A stretch of DNA of 64,000 nucleotides from Vreelandella hamiltonii (lineage in GTDB: Bacteria; Pseudomonadota; Gammaproteobacteria; Pseudomonadales; Halomonadaceae), in the NCBI RefSeq assembly GCF_014651775.1, contig NZ_BMXN01000004.1:124001-188000 (forward strand). The letters run 5' to 3'. Of the stretch, positions 9,480 through 18,476 are shown one piece after another. The translations under genes were made by a program, and so were the position numbers. How positions within the stretch are numbered: the first letter of the stretch is position 1; every line of letters starts with the position of its first letter. The notes below the pieces were generated by a model. The model searched no databases, was not told the DNA's origin, and was given only the letters and a program-made list of their open reading frames with translations.

Positions 9480-10278
9480 GTAGGGTCTCCGAGTGAGGTA
9501 GTGCAGGCAGGTCATCTGCCGTGAGCGAGTACAGGGTATCCAGCAGCGCCACATAGAAACTGCCCGGCCCTTCGGCCTGCTGCCCGGCGCGACTGCCTGC
9601 CAGATTGAAGTAGGTCAGGGCACCGAGCGTGGCGGTCAGCGGGGCGTGACGGTTGGCCGCCACGAAACCGGCGACCAGCGCGCTGAGCCCGCAGCCCAGG
9701 GTGGTTACCCGTGGCATCAGCGGGTGGCCGCCGGTCAAACGATACAGCGACTGGCCATCGGTGACGATATCGGTGGCCCCGGTCATGGCGACGACACAAT
9801 GATACCGACGCGCCAGGGTGATGGCCGCTTGGATGGCATCGTCGGTGCTGACCGTGGCATCCACGCCCCGGCCCTGGTGGGCAAGGCCGCTCAGCGCCAT
9901 GATTTCCGAAGCATTGGCACGAATCACACTGGGCTGGTAAGCCAGCAGGGACAGGCAGGTTTGCTGGCGCAGCCGCGTGGCACCCACGGCAACCGGGTCC
10001 AGCACCCAGGGCACCGCGTGGGCCTGGGCTGATTGGGCGGCCAGCTGCATGGCCTCGGCCCAAGGGGTAGAGAGCGTACCGATGTTGATCGAGAGCGCGC
10101 CCGCGATGGCGGTAAATTCCGCCACTTCTTCCTGGGCATGCAGCATGGCGGGGGAGGCCCCGGCGGCCAGCAGCAGGTTGGCGGTACTGTTCATGGCAAC
10201 GTAGTTGGTGATGCAGTGAACCAGCGGGGTCTGGTCACGCAGCGCGAGCAGCGTCTCGCGTGGGCTGGGTAGGGTCAT
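9469..10278 (-). CDS. thiM: Hydroxyethylthiazole kinase
   Basis: ThiM of 269 residues. It phosphorylates the thiazole alcohol (THZ) for thiamine salvage. Seen: PLVHCITNYVAMNSTAN near residue 20, WVLDPVAVGATRLR around 95-110, VIRANASEIMALSG, and the C-terminal GCGLSALVAGFVA region, which holds the catalytic acid/phosphate loop; the usual GCGCS-type motif reads GCGLS here. SD GGGAGG lies 5 nt before ATG 10278 but is part of a hairpin under riboswitch control. Confidence 0.95.
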   Translation of the reverse strand: MTLPSPRETLLALRDQTPLVHCITNYVAMNSTANLLLAAGASPAMLHAQEEVAEFTAIAGALSINIGTLSTPWAEAMQLAAQSAQAHAVPWVLDPVAVGATRLRQQTCLSLLAYQPSVIRANASEIMALSGLAHQGRGVDATVSTDDAIQAAITLARRYHCVVAMTGATDIVTDGQSLYRLTGGHPLMPRVTTLGCGLSALVAGFVAANRHAPLTATLGALTYFNLAGSRAGQQAEGPGSFYVALLDTLYSLTADDLPALPHSETLHVG

Positions 10279-10283
10279 GACTT

Positions 10284-10299
10284 CCTCCCGGCAGGGAGG
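10284..10299 (-). promoter_or_regulatory. Hairpin that sequesters the thiM ribosome-binding site
   Basis: On the minus strand, CCTCCC pairs perfectly with GGGAGG across a 4-nt loop. The 3' arm GGGAGG is the thiM Shine-Dalgarno, 5 nt from the ATG. It lies directly downstream of the TPP aptamer and is the likely expression platform: ligand binding would favour this hairpin and block translation. Confidence 0.75.
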
Positions 10300-10315
10300 T
10301 GGTGAATGGAAGCAC

Positions 10316-10392
10316 CACGACTCCCTACGCCGGTGCTATCCGGTTCAGGTTCAAAGGGTGCTTCTCAGCCGCGTCGCGGCGCCCCTGTCGTA
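10316..10392 (-). ncRNA. TPP riboswitch (THI element)
   Basis: Read on the minus strand, the segment has the THI-box hallmarks in order: CTGAGA, then ACCCTTTGAACCTGA, then CCGGATAGCACCGGCGTAGGGA. A closing P1 stem can form between CGAC at the 5' end and GTCG at the 3' end. This aptamer binds thiamine pyrophosphate and lowers expression of thiM-thiE when thiamine is abundant. Edges are approximate. Confidence 0.96.
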
Positions 10393-10444
10393 GGCGTACT
10401 ATCCTCGGCCAGGCGGGATGTGTAAAGCCAATGGCGCGGAAAGA

Positions 10445-10789
10445 TCAGCGAAACGCGATGCGTGTGCCGTAGGTCAGCATTTCATCGGGCGTCATGGCGC
10501 TGCCCGAGACGCCGATCATCTCGTCGCCACACTGGTCGGAACAGGTCAATACGCCGTGGGTCAGCCCAAGTTGCCCGAGGGTGTCGCGGATTTCGCCGGT
10601 GCCTAGAAACGTGCTGACCTGCCCCTGTGCATTGCTCAGGTCCGAGACGCCGTGGGCATGATGAAAGCGGACCTTGTAGATGCCATCCATCGAGACGACC
10701 TCCACGATGGGGGAAAAGCCGTTCTGTAGCGCGTTGGCCAACTGCTTCAACGTCAGGCGATCATCTAACGTCATTTCAATGTCGGTCAT
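10445..10789 (-). CDS. Small conserved protein, possibly DUF6482 family
   Basis: A soluble protein of 114 residues with no signal peptide or membrane segment. It resembles small proteins of Halomonas and Pseudomonas grouped as DUF6482, but I am not certain of the family. Visible features are an N-terminal leucine-rich helix (LTLKQLANALQNGF), a beta-rich middle (SPIVEVVSMDGIYKVRFHH) and one CSDQC pair of cysteines. SD GGGAG lies 6 nt before the ATG. It is a single gene downstream of its own promoter region, close to the riboswitch promoter. Confidence 0.65.
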   Translation of the reverse strand: MTDIEMTLDDRLTLKQLANALQNGFSPIVEVVSMDGIYKVRFHHAHGVSDLSNAQGQVSTFLGTGEIRDTLGQLGLTHGVLTCSDQCGDEMIGVSGSAMTPDEMLTYGTRIAFR

Positions 10790-10909
10790 GACACACTCCC
10801 AGGCTAACGATACGCTGAATGTACAGCTATAGAGATAGTAGTGTAGAAGAGTTGCATAGAAAATCCACTGCGACCAATGCCGGGGGGAGCGCCCCGCGCG
10901 CTGGCAGGC

Positions 10910-11284
10910 CTAGTGCACTGCATCCAGGGCGTGTTGCTGCAGTTTGATCAGCGGAATGATGTCCAGCGTGCGTGCATTGGTGCCTGACAGAATCACCGGC
11001 GGGGCCAGACCGACCTCTGCGGCTTCTGCCCAACGGTGGGCACACAGGCACCAGCGATCACCGGGCCGCAGGCCAGGAAAGCCGTACTCGGGGCGCGGGG
11101 TGACCAGGTCATTGCCCTGCGCGCGGGAAAACGCCAAGAACTCCTCGGTGACCATGGCACATACCGAATGAATGCCCACATCGTCGGTGCCGACCCGGCA
11201 AAAGCCATCACGATAAAACCCCGTCTTGGGCGAGTGACAGCAGGGGGTGAGCGGCTCACCCAGTACATTGAGATCACGTGACAT
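10910..11284 (-). CDS. DUF2237-family protein
   Basis: Protein of 124 residues that matches the DUF2237 pattern well: NVLGEPLTPCC at the start, TGFYRDGFCRVGTDDVG, VTEEFLAFSRAQGNDL, TPRPEYGFPGLRPGDRWCLC and RWAEA. The several conserved Cys residues and the invariant PGDRWCLC suggest a metal or structural role. Function is unknown. It is cytoplasmic, with no leader. It is transcribed alone, divergent from gloA, with which it shares a 206-nt intergenic region. Confidence 0.85.
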   Translation of the reverse strand: MSRDLNVLGEPLTPCCHSPKTGFYRDGFCRVGTDDVGIHSVCAMVTEEFLAFSRAQGNDLVTPRPEYGFPGLRPGDRWCLCAHRWAEAAEVGLAPPVILSGTNARTLDIIPLIKLQQHALDAVH

Positions 11285-11490
11285 GCGGCCTCCTCAGGCA
11301 GGGGCTAGAATTATCGCAGCGCCGCCCTCATACATGATCCAAGGGGCGGTAACGGCGGATTCGATGGGGTTCGCGTTAGCAGCAGCCTAAAGCCTTGTAC
11401 ATGGTATGGGCTTCGTCAAAGTATTTACGTACCAAAGTGCCTACTTGGGTACCAATTGCCAGATACATCACGCAGCAACAGGAGAAAGTC

Positions 11491-12024
11491 ATGTCGTTTT
11501 CAGGTGAACAGCATCCCGGTGTTGCCCCTGCGGCTCCCCAGACCCAAGGGTTTCGGTTGAATCACACCATGCTGAGGGTCAAGGACCCGGAGCGCGCCCT
11601 GGCGTTCTATTCCCGCGTATTTGGCATGCAGGTGCTGCGGCGGCTGGATTTCGAAGAAATGCAGTTCTCGCTCTATTTTCTGGCCAACGTGGAAGCCGAC
11701 GACCAGGTGCCGGAGGACCAGAACGCTCGCACCGCCTGGACTTTCAGCCAGAAGGGCCTGCTGGAACTGACCCACAACTGGGGAACCGAAACCGAGCAGG
11801 ACTTTGCCTACCACGACGGCAATGCCGAGCCCCAGGGGTTTGGCCACATCTGCTTCAGCGTGCCGGACCTGGAGGCCGCCCAGGCCTGGTTCGACGAGCA
11901 CGATGTCACCTTCGTGAAGCGTGCCGACCAGGGCAAGATGAAAGACGTCATTTTCGTCAAGGACGCGGATGGCTACTGGATCGAAGTGATTCAGGCGGAT
12001 CGCATGGCGGCATTGGGCGGCTAA
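11491..12024 (+). CDS. gloA: Lactoylglutathione lyase (glyoxalase I)
   Basis: Glyoxalase I of 177 residues, of the longer class that carries a roughly 20-residue N-terminal extension. It converts the methylglyoxal-glutathione hemithioacetal to lactoylglutathione. Metal and catalytic regions seen: LNHTMLRVKDPERALAFY, LELTHNWGTE (Glu ligand), GFGHICFSVPD (His ligand) and DGYWIEVIQ (final Glu). ATG 11491 has AGGAG 6 nt upstream. DUF6164 follows after 1 nt and is probably co-transcribed. Confidence 0.95.
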   Translation: MSFSGEQHPGVAPAAPQTQGFRLNHTMLRVKDPERALAFYSRVFGMQVLRRLDFEEMQFSLYFLANVEADDQVPEDQNARTAWTFSQKGLLELTHNWGTETEQDFAYHDGNAEPQGFGHICFSVPDLEAAQAWFDEHDVTFVKRADQGKMKDVIFVKDADGYWIEVIQADRMAALGG

Positions 12025-12025
12025 C

Positions 12026-12391
12026 ATGGCACATTTGCTGTTCCGGTTGCGCCACGTGACCGATGAAGAGGCCATGGAAGTGCGCCAACTGCTGGATGAA
12101 CACGGCTTCGACGTGTATGAAACCCAGGCGGGGTTTTTCCGCCTGGGGGTCGATGCCATCTGGCTGCGCAACCCGGCCCAGCGAGACGACGCCGAGGCGC
12201 TGCTGGCGCAGTACCAGGTCGAACGCCAGGCCAGCGCGCGAAAAGCCCACCAGGAAGCGCTGGCCCGCAACGAAGCGCCGACCTGGGGGCGGCGTTTACG
12301 GGAGCAGCCGATTCAGATCGCGCTGGTGATGGTCGCTGTCATCCTGATCGCGCTGCTGACCCTGCTGCCGTTCATTGGGCTGGCGCGTTAG
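12026..12391 (+). CDS. DUF6164-family membrane-anchored protein
   Basis: A protein of 121 residues. The N-terminal soluble part (HLLFRLRHVTDEEAMEVRQL) matches DUF6164 proteins of gammaproteobacteria and looks like a ferredoxin-type alpha/beta fold. A C-terminal hydrophobic helix (about 97-118) anchors it in the membrane. Function is unknown. It starts 1 nt after gloA stops, so it is likely in the same operon. Its last 20 nt overlap the convergent cupin gene. Confidence 0.82.
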   Translation: MAHLLFRLRHVTDEEAMEVRQLLDEHGFDVYETQAGFFRLGVDAIWLRNPAQRDDAEALLAQYQVERQASARKAHQEALARNEAPTWGRRLREQPIQIALVMVAVILIALLTLLPFIGLAR

Positions 12392-13064
12392 CCTGGCACA
12401 CCGCATCCGTCAGGTGCCCGCGTTTCATGTACATCATGACGCCGTGCTCACCGGCCCGCAGCGATGGAGTGGCCCCAGGTGGGAAGCGGCACCAGCTGCC
12501 CTGCGGGTATTCGTTGCCCGCCTCGTAGAGCGAGCCTTCCAGTACCAGCAGTTCCAGCCCGCCCGGTAGCGCAGGGTAGTCGATGGTCACCTCATGCTCC
12601 CAGCGTTCCAGGCTGACCCGCTCCTGCGCGTAGGTGTGCAGCATCTTGTAGCCGATGCCTGGCCGCCGGTCGGGCTGCCAGGGCAGGCGGTGGGCAGGAA
12701 TGGCCAGCTGCAGCAGGTCGTTGTCATCGAATTGATGCAGTTTCACCAGAATCAGCGCACCCTCTTCGCCAATATGGGGCGTATGGCCAGTGCCAATGGG
12801 ATTGCGCAGGTAGCTGCCCGCAGGGTAGCGGCCATGTTCGTCGGCAAACACGCCCTCCAGCACCAGAATCTCTTCACCGCCGCCATGGGTATGGTGGCTG
12901 AACTGGCTGTGCGGCGCGTAACGTACCAGGCTGGTGGCGCGGGCGACTTCCTCGCCAATACGGTCCAGCATCATACGTTCCACGCCTGCACTGGGCGACG
13001 CGACCCAGTGATACTGCTCCGGCGTCATACAGGCAAAGTGGCTAAAATCGGCGTTCAGGCGCAT
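12372..13064 (-). CDS. Bicupin protein of ChrR-like type
   Basis: A protein of 230 residues with two cupin folds. The first (about 40-110) carries HHTHGGGEEILVLEG, a complete metal-binding cupin motif, and PAGSYLRNPIGTGHTP. The second (about 140-220) has LELLVLEGSL and PQGSWCRFPPG but lacks the His cluster. This layout is that of the ChrR-like anti-sigma/cupin proteins, but no ECF sigma gene is next to it, so it may act as an enzyme or sensor. The start at 13064 (MRLNADFSHF) fits the family. Confidence 0.8.
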   Translation of the reverse strand: MRLNADFSHFACMTPEQYHWVASPSAGVERMMLDRIGEEVARATSLVRYAPHSQFSHHTHGGGEEILVLEGVFADEHGRYPAGSYLRNPIGTGHTPHIGEEGALILVKLHQFDDNDLLQLAIPAHRLPWQPDRRPGIGYKMLHTYAQERVSLERWEHEVTIDYPALPGGLELLVLEGSLYEAGNEYPQGSWCRFPPGATPSLRAGEHGVMMYMKRGHLTDAVCQANAPAQ

Positions 13065-13173
13065 GGGCTTGGCTCTTTGCAATGAGTGAGATGAGCAGGG
13101 AGAGGGGCTAGTCTCCTTTATCAGCGCTGCAAAACGCAATCTTCCCTGATGCTTGACCTCGTCATTTGCAAAC

Positions 13174-13200
13174 AAACCGCCGCTCGAAAGCGGCGGTTTT
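13174..13200. terminator. Bidirectional intrinsic terminator
   Basis: A perfect 11-bp stem AAACCGCCGCT/AGCGGCGGTTT with a CGAA tetraloop and T runs on both strands. It lies 3 nt beyond the stop of ampC (minus strand) and ends that transcript; on the other strand no gene ends nearby. Confidence 0.85.
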
Positions 13201-13203
13201 TCA

Positions 13204-14388
13204 TTACGGGGTGTCGGTCAGTGCACTGAGAATATGGTGAGCCGTCTCGATACGCGCCTGATTGGGGTAGTTGCGGTTTGCCAGCATCACCATGGCGATC
13301 TGCTCGCTGGGCACGAAGACCACATAGCCGCCGAAGCCATTGGTTGAGCCCGTCTTGTTGTAGTAGGCCGCTTGCCGAGGGGCTTGCGGTGGCGTGAGGC
13401 GATGTGCCGGGTTGGGCGCTAAAATCATCTCGAGCGAATTGCCTTCCAGCAGTGTCTCCAGGGTCACCGGGTAGTGATAATGCTCCCAGCCCAGGCCCTG
13501 GGTCATGGGGCCAACGTCGAAGTAGCCTGTGCGTGTCGTTGCCAAGGCGTCATCCAGCCGTTCCGTCGTGCCGCTGGCATTGGCCGGGTCTCGCATATTC
13601 GCTTCCAGAAAGGTCAGCACGTCGGCGGCATTGGCTTTCAGCCCGTAGGCCTGGGCATCCAGCACGCCTGGATTCACCCGAATGGGCTCATCCTCCTTCG
13701 AGTAGCCATAGGCATAATGTGCCCGTTGCGCGTCGGGCACCTGAAAATGGGTGTGTTCGAGCCCGAGCGGTATGAACAGCGCTTCTTCCATCAGCGTCTC
13801 GAAAGGGCTGCCCAAACGTTGCGCGGTGAGATAGCCCAGCAAACCGATGCTCGGATTGGAATACAGACGTTGTGCCCCTGGAGCCGATTCGGGTTGCCAT
13901 TGGCGATAGTAATCGATCATTTGCTCTTCTGATTGCACCGAGTCCGGAAACTGCAGCGGAAGCTCGCCTGCCGTGTAGGTGCCCAGTTCCAGCAGGGTGA
14001 TCTCATCGAAGGCACTGCCTTCAAGGGCTGGCCAGTAGCCGCTGGCGGGGTCCGAGAGGGAAAGGGCACCGCTGGCCTGCGCGTAGCCCGCCAGGGCAGC
14101 CGTGAAAACCTTGCTGATGGAGCCTAGTTCGAAAAGCGTCTCATCCGTGACCGGTTCCTCCGTCTCCAGGTTTGCAAGCCCATAATTAAAGTAATACGGC
14201 TGCCCCTGAATGCTGAGCGCGACGGCCATGCCGGGGATACGATACTGTTCCATCAGCGGGGTGATCGTGTTGTCCAGCAACGCTTGAAGGTCGGCCTCAT
14301 GAGGCTCTTCGAGCGCCCAGGCTGCCCCGCTGAAAAGTAAGGAGGAGGCCATGAGAAGACAGCGGCGTGCTGAAAACGGCGTGCGCAT
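13204..14388 (-). CDS. ampC: Class C beta-lactamase (AmpC-like)
   Basis: A periplasmic serine hydrolase of 394 residues with an N-terminal signal peptide (ends SGAAWA). Active-site motifs of class C beta-lactamases are present: SISK (90-93), YSN in LYSNPSIGLLGY, and KTGSTNGFGGYV near the C-terminus. The stretch FELGSISKVFTAALAGYA and VMLANRNYPNQARI match AmpC. Its divergent neighbour is AmpR-like, the classical inducible arrangement. The 147-bp intergenic region should hold the operator, though I did not resolve it. ATG 14388 has an AGGAG site. Confidence 0.93.
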   Translation of the reverse strand: MRTPFSARRCLLMASSLLFSGAAWALEEPHEADLQALLDNTITPLMEQYRIPGMAVALSIQGQPYYFNYGLANLETEEPVTDETLFELGSISKVFTAALAGYAQASGALSLSDPASGYWPALEGSAFDEITLLELGTYTAGELPLQFPDSVQSEEQMIDYYRQWQPESAPGAQRLYSNPSIGLLGYLTAQRLGSPFETLMEEALFIPLGLEHTHFQVPDAQRAHYAYGYSKEDEPIRVNPGVLDAQAYGLKANAADVLTFLEANMRDPANASGTTERLDDALATTRTGYFDVGPMTQGLGWEHYHYPVTLETLLEGNSLEMILAPNPAHRLTPPQAPRQAAYYNKTGSTNGFGGYVVFVPSEQIAMVMLANRNYPNQARIETAHHILSALTDTP

Positions 14389-14535
14389 GCAAAACTCCTG
14401 TTGCGATGAGTCATGTCGGTGGAAGGCAGCTCTGGTCGATACAGAAGCCACGGGTGACTAAAATAAAGAGCGCGATGGGTCTCCACAAATGGCAAGATTT
14501 TGCATGAGCTATTAGAAAAATTTGGGGGTGGCGCA

Positions 14536-15423
14536 GTGCGTTCCTATTTGCCGTTGAAGGCTCTGTGGGCCTTTGAGGCATCGGCCAGACATTTGAGCTT
14601 CACGCGTGCAGCAGAAGAGCTGCACGTGACACAGGCGGCCGTGAGCCATCAGGTCAAGCGCCTGGAAGGGCTATTGAAGGTGCCGCTATTCACACGTTTG
14701 CCCCGAGGGCTAATGCTGACTCAGGAAGGCGAGCTGCTGTTGCCTGTGCTGAAGAATGCGTTCGATCAGATGTCGCACACGTTGGAGCGGTTAGGCGAAA
14801 GCCGTCATCGTGAGGTCTTGAACGTGGGTGTGGTGGGTACGTTTGCCGTGGGTTGGCTGCTGCCACGGCTGGCCGACTTTCATGACGCGTATCCGTTCGT
14901 CGATTTACGGCTCTCCACCCACAACAATCGTGCCGATTTAGCCGCTGAAGGTCTCGATTTTGCGATTCGCTTTGGCACGGGCGCCTGGCATGGCACGGCG
15001 GCTCAGCCACTACTGCCTGCATCGCTTTCGGTGCTGTGTGCTCCGGATATTGCTGTACGGCTCGACACGCCAGCCGATGTGTTGCATGAAACCTGGCTGC
15101 GTTCGTATCGTGCCGATGAGTGGGCCGAGTGGTTGTTGGCCGCCGGATTGCCTCGTAGCCTTCCCGCGACCCAGAGCATCGTCTTCGACTCTTCCATTGC
15201 CATGGTGGAAGCCGCGCTTCAAGGGGTGGGCGTGGCATTGGCGCCACCGTTGATGTTTTCTCGGCAGCTGAGCAGTGGTGCGCTGGTGCAGCCTTTCGAC
15301 ACCACTGTCAGTCTAGGTGGGTACTGGCTGACACGCCTGCAAGCGCGGTCAGAAACCCATGCCATGGCGTCTTTCAGGCAGTGGCTGCTCACCACGATCA
15401 ACCTGCGTGAGGCTGAGCGGTAA
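14536..15423 (+). CDS. ampR: LysR-family regulator of ampC (AmpR-like)
   Basis: LysR regulator of 295 residues that follows the AmpR sequence closely: RSYLPLKALWAFEASARHLS at the start, the winged HTH with THxAAVSHQV-type recognition helix, RLSTHNNRADLAAEGLDFAI, LRSYRADEWAEWLLAAGLP, and SYWLTRLQ near the C-terminus. AmpR senses muropeptides and switches ampC. Translation probably begins at GTG 14536, which gives the family N-terminus; a TTG at 14500 lacks a ribosome site. It is divergent from ampC. Confidence 0.92.
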   Translation: MRSYLPLKALWAFEASARHLSFTRAAEELHVTQAAVSHQVKRLEGLLKVPLFTRLPRGLMLTQEGELLLPVLKNAFDQMSHTLERLGESRHREVLNVGVVGTFAVGWLLPRLADFHDAYPFVDLRLSTHNNRADLAAEGLDFAIRFGTGAWHGTAAQPLLPASLSVLCAPDIAVRLDTPADVLHETWLRSYRADEWAEWLLAAGLPRSLPATQSIVFDSSIAMVEAALQGVGVALAPPLMFSRQLSSGALVQPFDTTVSLGGYWLTRLQARSETHAMASFRQWLLTTINLREAER

Positions 15424-15443
15424 GCAGCCGTTGACCTCAATGA

Positions 15444-16541
<1,098 letters not shown>

Positions 16542-16563
16542 GACAAACTCCTTTAGTGAATGA

Positions 16564-17454
16564 TCAGGATGTCTGCTCCAAGGCGAGTGGCGTGGTCTTG
16601 CGTCGCAGCTTGGCCGCTAAGCTGTGATAGCGGCCAAACAGCGCTGACAACAAGTAAGCCACCCCTGCGAGCAGGATAATGCTTGGCCCCGAAGGGGTAT
16701 CAAAATGGAACGACAGCAGCAGCCCGCCAGTGCTCGACACCATGGCCAGCACCACCGCGATGCCGATCAAACCTTCCAGCCGCTTGCTCCAGAACCGGGC
16801 TGCCGTGGCGGGCAGCATCATCAGCCCCACGGCCATCAGTGTGCCCAGGGTTTGGAAGCCCGCCGTCAGGTTCAGCACCAGCAGCCCCAGAAACACGCTA
16901 TGCACCCAGCCACTGCGGTGGCTTTGGCCGCGCAAGAAAAGCGGGTCCAGGCACTCCACCACCAGCGAGCGGAAAATGACCGCCAGCGTGACCACGATGA
17001 GCGTGCTGATACCGGCAATCAGCAGCAGGGCGGTCGAGTTGATGGCCAGAATGGAGCCAAACAGCACGTGGGTTAAATCCACGCTGCTGCCGCCCATGGA
17101 AATCAACATGACGCCCGCCGCCAACGAAATGATGAAAAAGCTCGCCATGGCTGCGTCTTCCCGCTGGCCGCCCATTTTGGAAACGGCCCCGGCCAGTAGC
17201 GCCACCATCAGCCCGAACAGCACGCCGCCCACACTCATCACCGGCAGCGAAAACCCCGCCAGCAAGAAGCCCAGCGCCACCCCCGGCAAAATGGCATGGG
17301 CCATGGCATCGCCAATCAGGCTCATGCCGCGCAGCACCAGAAACACGCCCAGCGGCGGCGCGGCCAAGGAAAGTGCCAGCCCACCCACCACGGCGCGGCG
17401 CATGAAGCCGTAGTCGAACGGCGCGATAAACCAAGCGTCAAGCAGTGCCAGCAT
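16564..17454 (-). CDS. znuB: Metal (zinc) ABC transporter permease
   Basis: ABC-3 family permease of 296 residues with about eight or nine membrane helices. It starts MLALLDAWFIAPFDYGFMRRA and contains the conserved GDAMAHAILPGVALGFLLAG cytoplasmic loop that meets the ATPase. It overlaps the end of the ATPase gene by 17 nt and precedes the binding protein by 22 nt, so the three form one operon. An alternative, manganese transport, cannot be excluded but the His-rich partner and the Zur-like site favour zinc. Confidence 0.92.
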   Translation of the reverse strand: MLALLDAWFIAPFDYGFMRRAVVGGLALSLAAPPLGVFLVLRGMSLIGDAMAHAILPGVALGFLLAGFSLPVMSVGGVLFGLMVALLAGAVSKMGGQREDAAMASFFIISLAAGVMLISMGGSSVDLTHVLFGSILAINSTALLLIAGISTLIVVTLAVIFRSLVVECLDPLFLRGQSHRSGWVHSVFLGLLVLNLTAGFQTLGTLMAVGLMMLPATAARFWSKRLEGLIGIAVVLAMVSSTGGLLLSFHFDTPSGPSIILLAGVAYLLSALFGRYHSLAAKLRRKTTPLALEQTS

Positions 17455-18172
17455 GACGACCTCCCAACGAGAAGGGCACCACCTGGGCGGGGGCGTGATG
17501 CGTGTGCAAGGCACTCGGTGCCACCCAACGGCCATGGCCGCCGCTCAACATCAGCACCTCATCGGCCAGGCGGCGCAGGTGGTCCATGTCGTGCAGCACG
17601 ATGATGATCGTCACGCCTTCATCGGCCATCTGGCGCAGAATACGGATCAAGATATCCACCGTGTCGCTGTCCACGTTGGCGAACGGTTCATCCAGCAGCA
17701 GCAGCTCGGCTTCCTGCATCAGCGTGCGGCCAATCAGCGCCCGCTGGCGCTGGCCGCCGGACAGCTCGCCCAGTGGCCGATGTGCCAAATGGGAGATGCC
17801 CAGCCGCGCCATGATCTCGCGACCCTTGCGGTAGTGCGCCGCGCAGTAACCTTTCATGGCCCCATGGCTTGGCCAGCTGCCGGTCATCACCAGCTCTTCC
17901 ACGCTCATGGGGAAGGTCAGATCCAGAGCCAACTGCTGCGGCAACCAGGCACGACGCGCCTTGTCTACCGTGCACACCACTTTGCCGCTGATGGGCCGGA
18001 GTTCGCCCATGATGGCCTGAATCAGGGTGCTTTTACCTGCACCGTTGGCACCAATCAGCGCGGTGATCGCGCCGCGCTTGATGTCGCCGTCCACATGCTC
18101 CAGCACGGTGCGACCACCCTGTGCCAGGTGCAGGTCGTGCAGTTGCAGGCGCGAAGAGGAACGCTCACTCAT
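17438..18172 (-). CDS. znuC: Metal (zinc) ABC transporter ATP-binding protein
   Basis: ABC ATPase of 244 residues. Walker A GANGAGKSTL, Q-loop WLPQQLALD, signature [15 protein letters not shown], Walker B LLLLDEPFANVD and switch His in IIIVLHDMDH are complete. The C-terminal tail is His-rich (LHTHHA). ATG 18172 overlaps the stop of the upstream 49-codon ORF as ATGA. It energises the permease that follows. Confidence 0.93.
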   Translation of the reverse strand: MSERSSSRLQLHDLHLAQGGRTVLEHVDGDIKRGAITALIGANGAGKSTLIQAIMGELRPISGKVVCTVDKARRAWLPQQLALDLTFPMSVEELVMTGSWPSHGAMKGYCAAHYRKGREIMARLGISHLAHRPLGELSGGQRQRALIGRTLMQEAELLLLDEPFANVDSDTVDILIRILRQMADEGVTIIIVLHDMDHLRRLADEVLMLSGGHGRWVAPSALHTHHAPAQVVPFSLGGRHAGTA

Positions 18173-18318
18173 AGCGGCCACCCGCCTGCCCACGCCACCA
18201 GCCCCCACAACGCCAGCAGGGGAAGGGCAACCAACCCCAGCCGTTTGGTGGCCGACAACGACATCAGCGAAAAATGACAAGGACCTTCCTTGTTATGGCG
18301 ATGCATGTGCTCACTCAT
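18169..18318 (-). CDS. Unrecognised 49-residue membrane protein at the head of the zinc operon
   Basis: A short ORF of 49 residues, too small for most gene callers. It begins MSEHMHRHNKEGPCH, with three His and one Cys, and continues with one hydrophobic helix (LGLVALPLLALWGLVAWAGG) before its stop. The SD (GTGAGG region) is 8 nt upstream. Its stop overlaps the ATPase start as ATGA, a strong sign of real translation. It has no family I recognise. The position under the putative Zur operator suggests a small accessory subunit of zinc uptake. This function is inferred only from context. Confidence 0.6.
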   Translation of the reverse strand: MSEHMHRHNKEGPCHFSLMSLSATKRLGLVALPLLALWGLVAWAGGWPL

Positions 18319-18345
18319 CGAGCAACCTCACTCACGAATAAATAA

Positions 18346-18358
18346 GTTATAACATAAC
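18346..18358 (-). promoter_or_regulatory. Putative Zur operator
   Basis: GTTAT-AAC-ATAAC is a perfect inverted repeat with a 3-nt centre, 28 nt upstream of the first ORF of the zinc operon. The core GTTATAACATAAC resembles the known Zur box core. It would let Zn-loaded Zur block the promoter. Confidence 0.5.
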
Positions 18359-18430
18359 GAATAGAGAAACAAAAAAAGAGCCGCATATTTTACGCGCTCA
18401 TGCGGCCCTGACAACGACAAGCGTACCTAT

Positions 18431-18455
18431 AAAAAGTGCCCGGCAAGCCGAGCAC
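18431..18455 (-). terminator. Intrinsic terminator of the secreted-protein gene
   Basis: On the minus strand, GTGCTCGG pairs with CCGGGCAC (one G-U pair) around a 4-nt loop, followed by TTTTT. It lies 22 nt after the stop of the 18477 gene. Confidence 0.8.
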
Positions 18456-18476
18456 GAAAAGCAGCCTGGCCCACCT

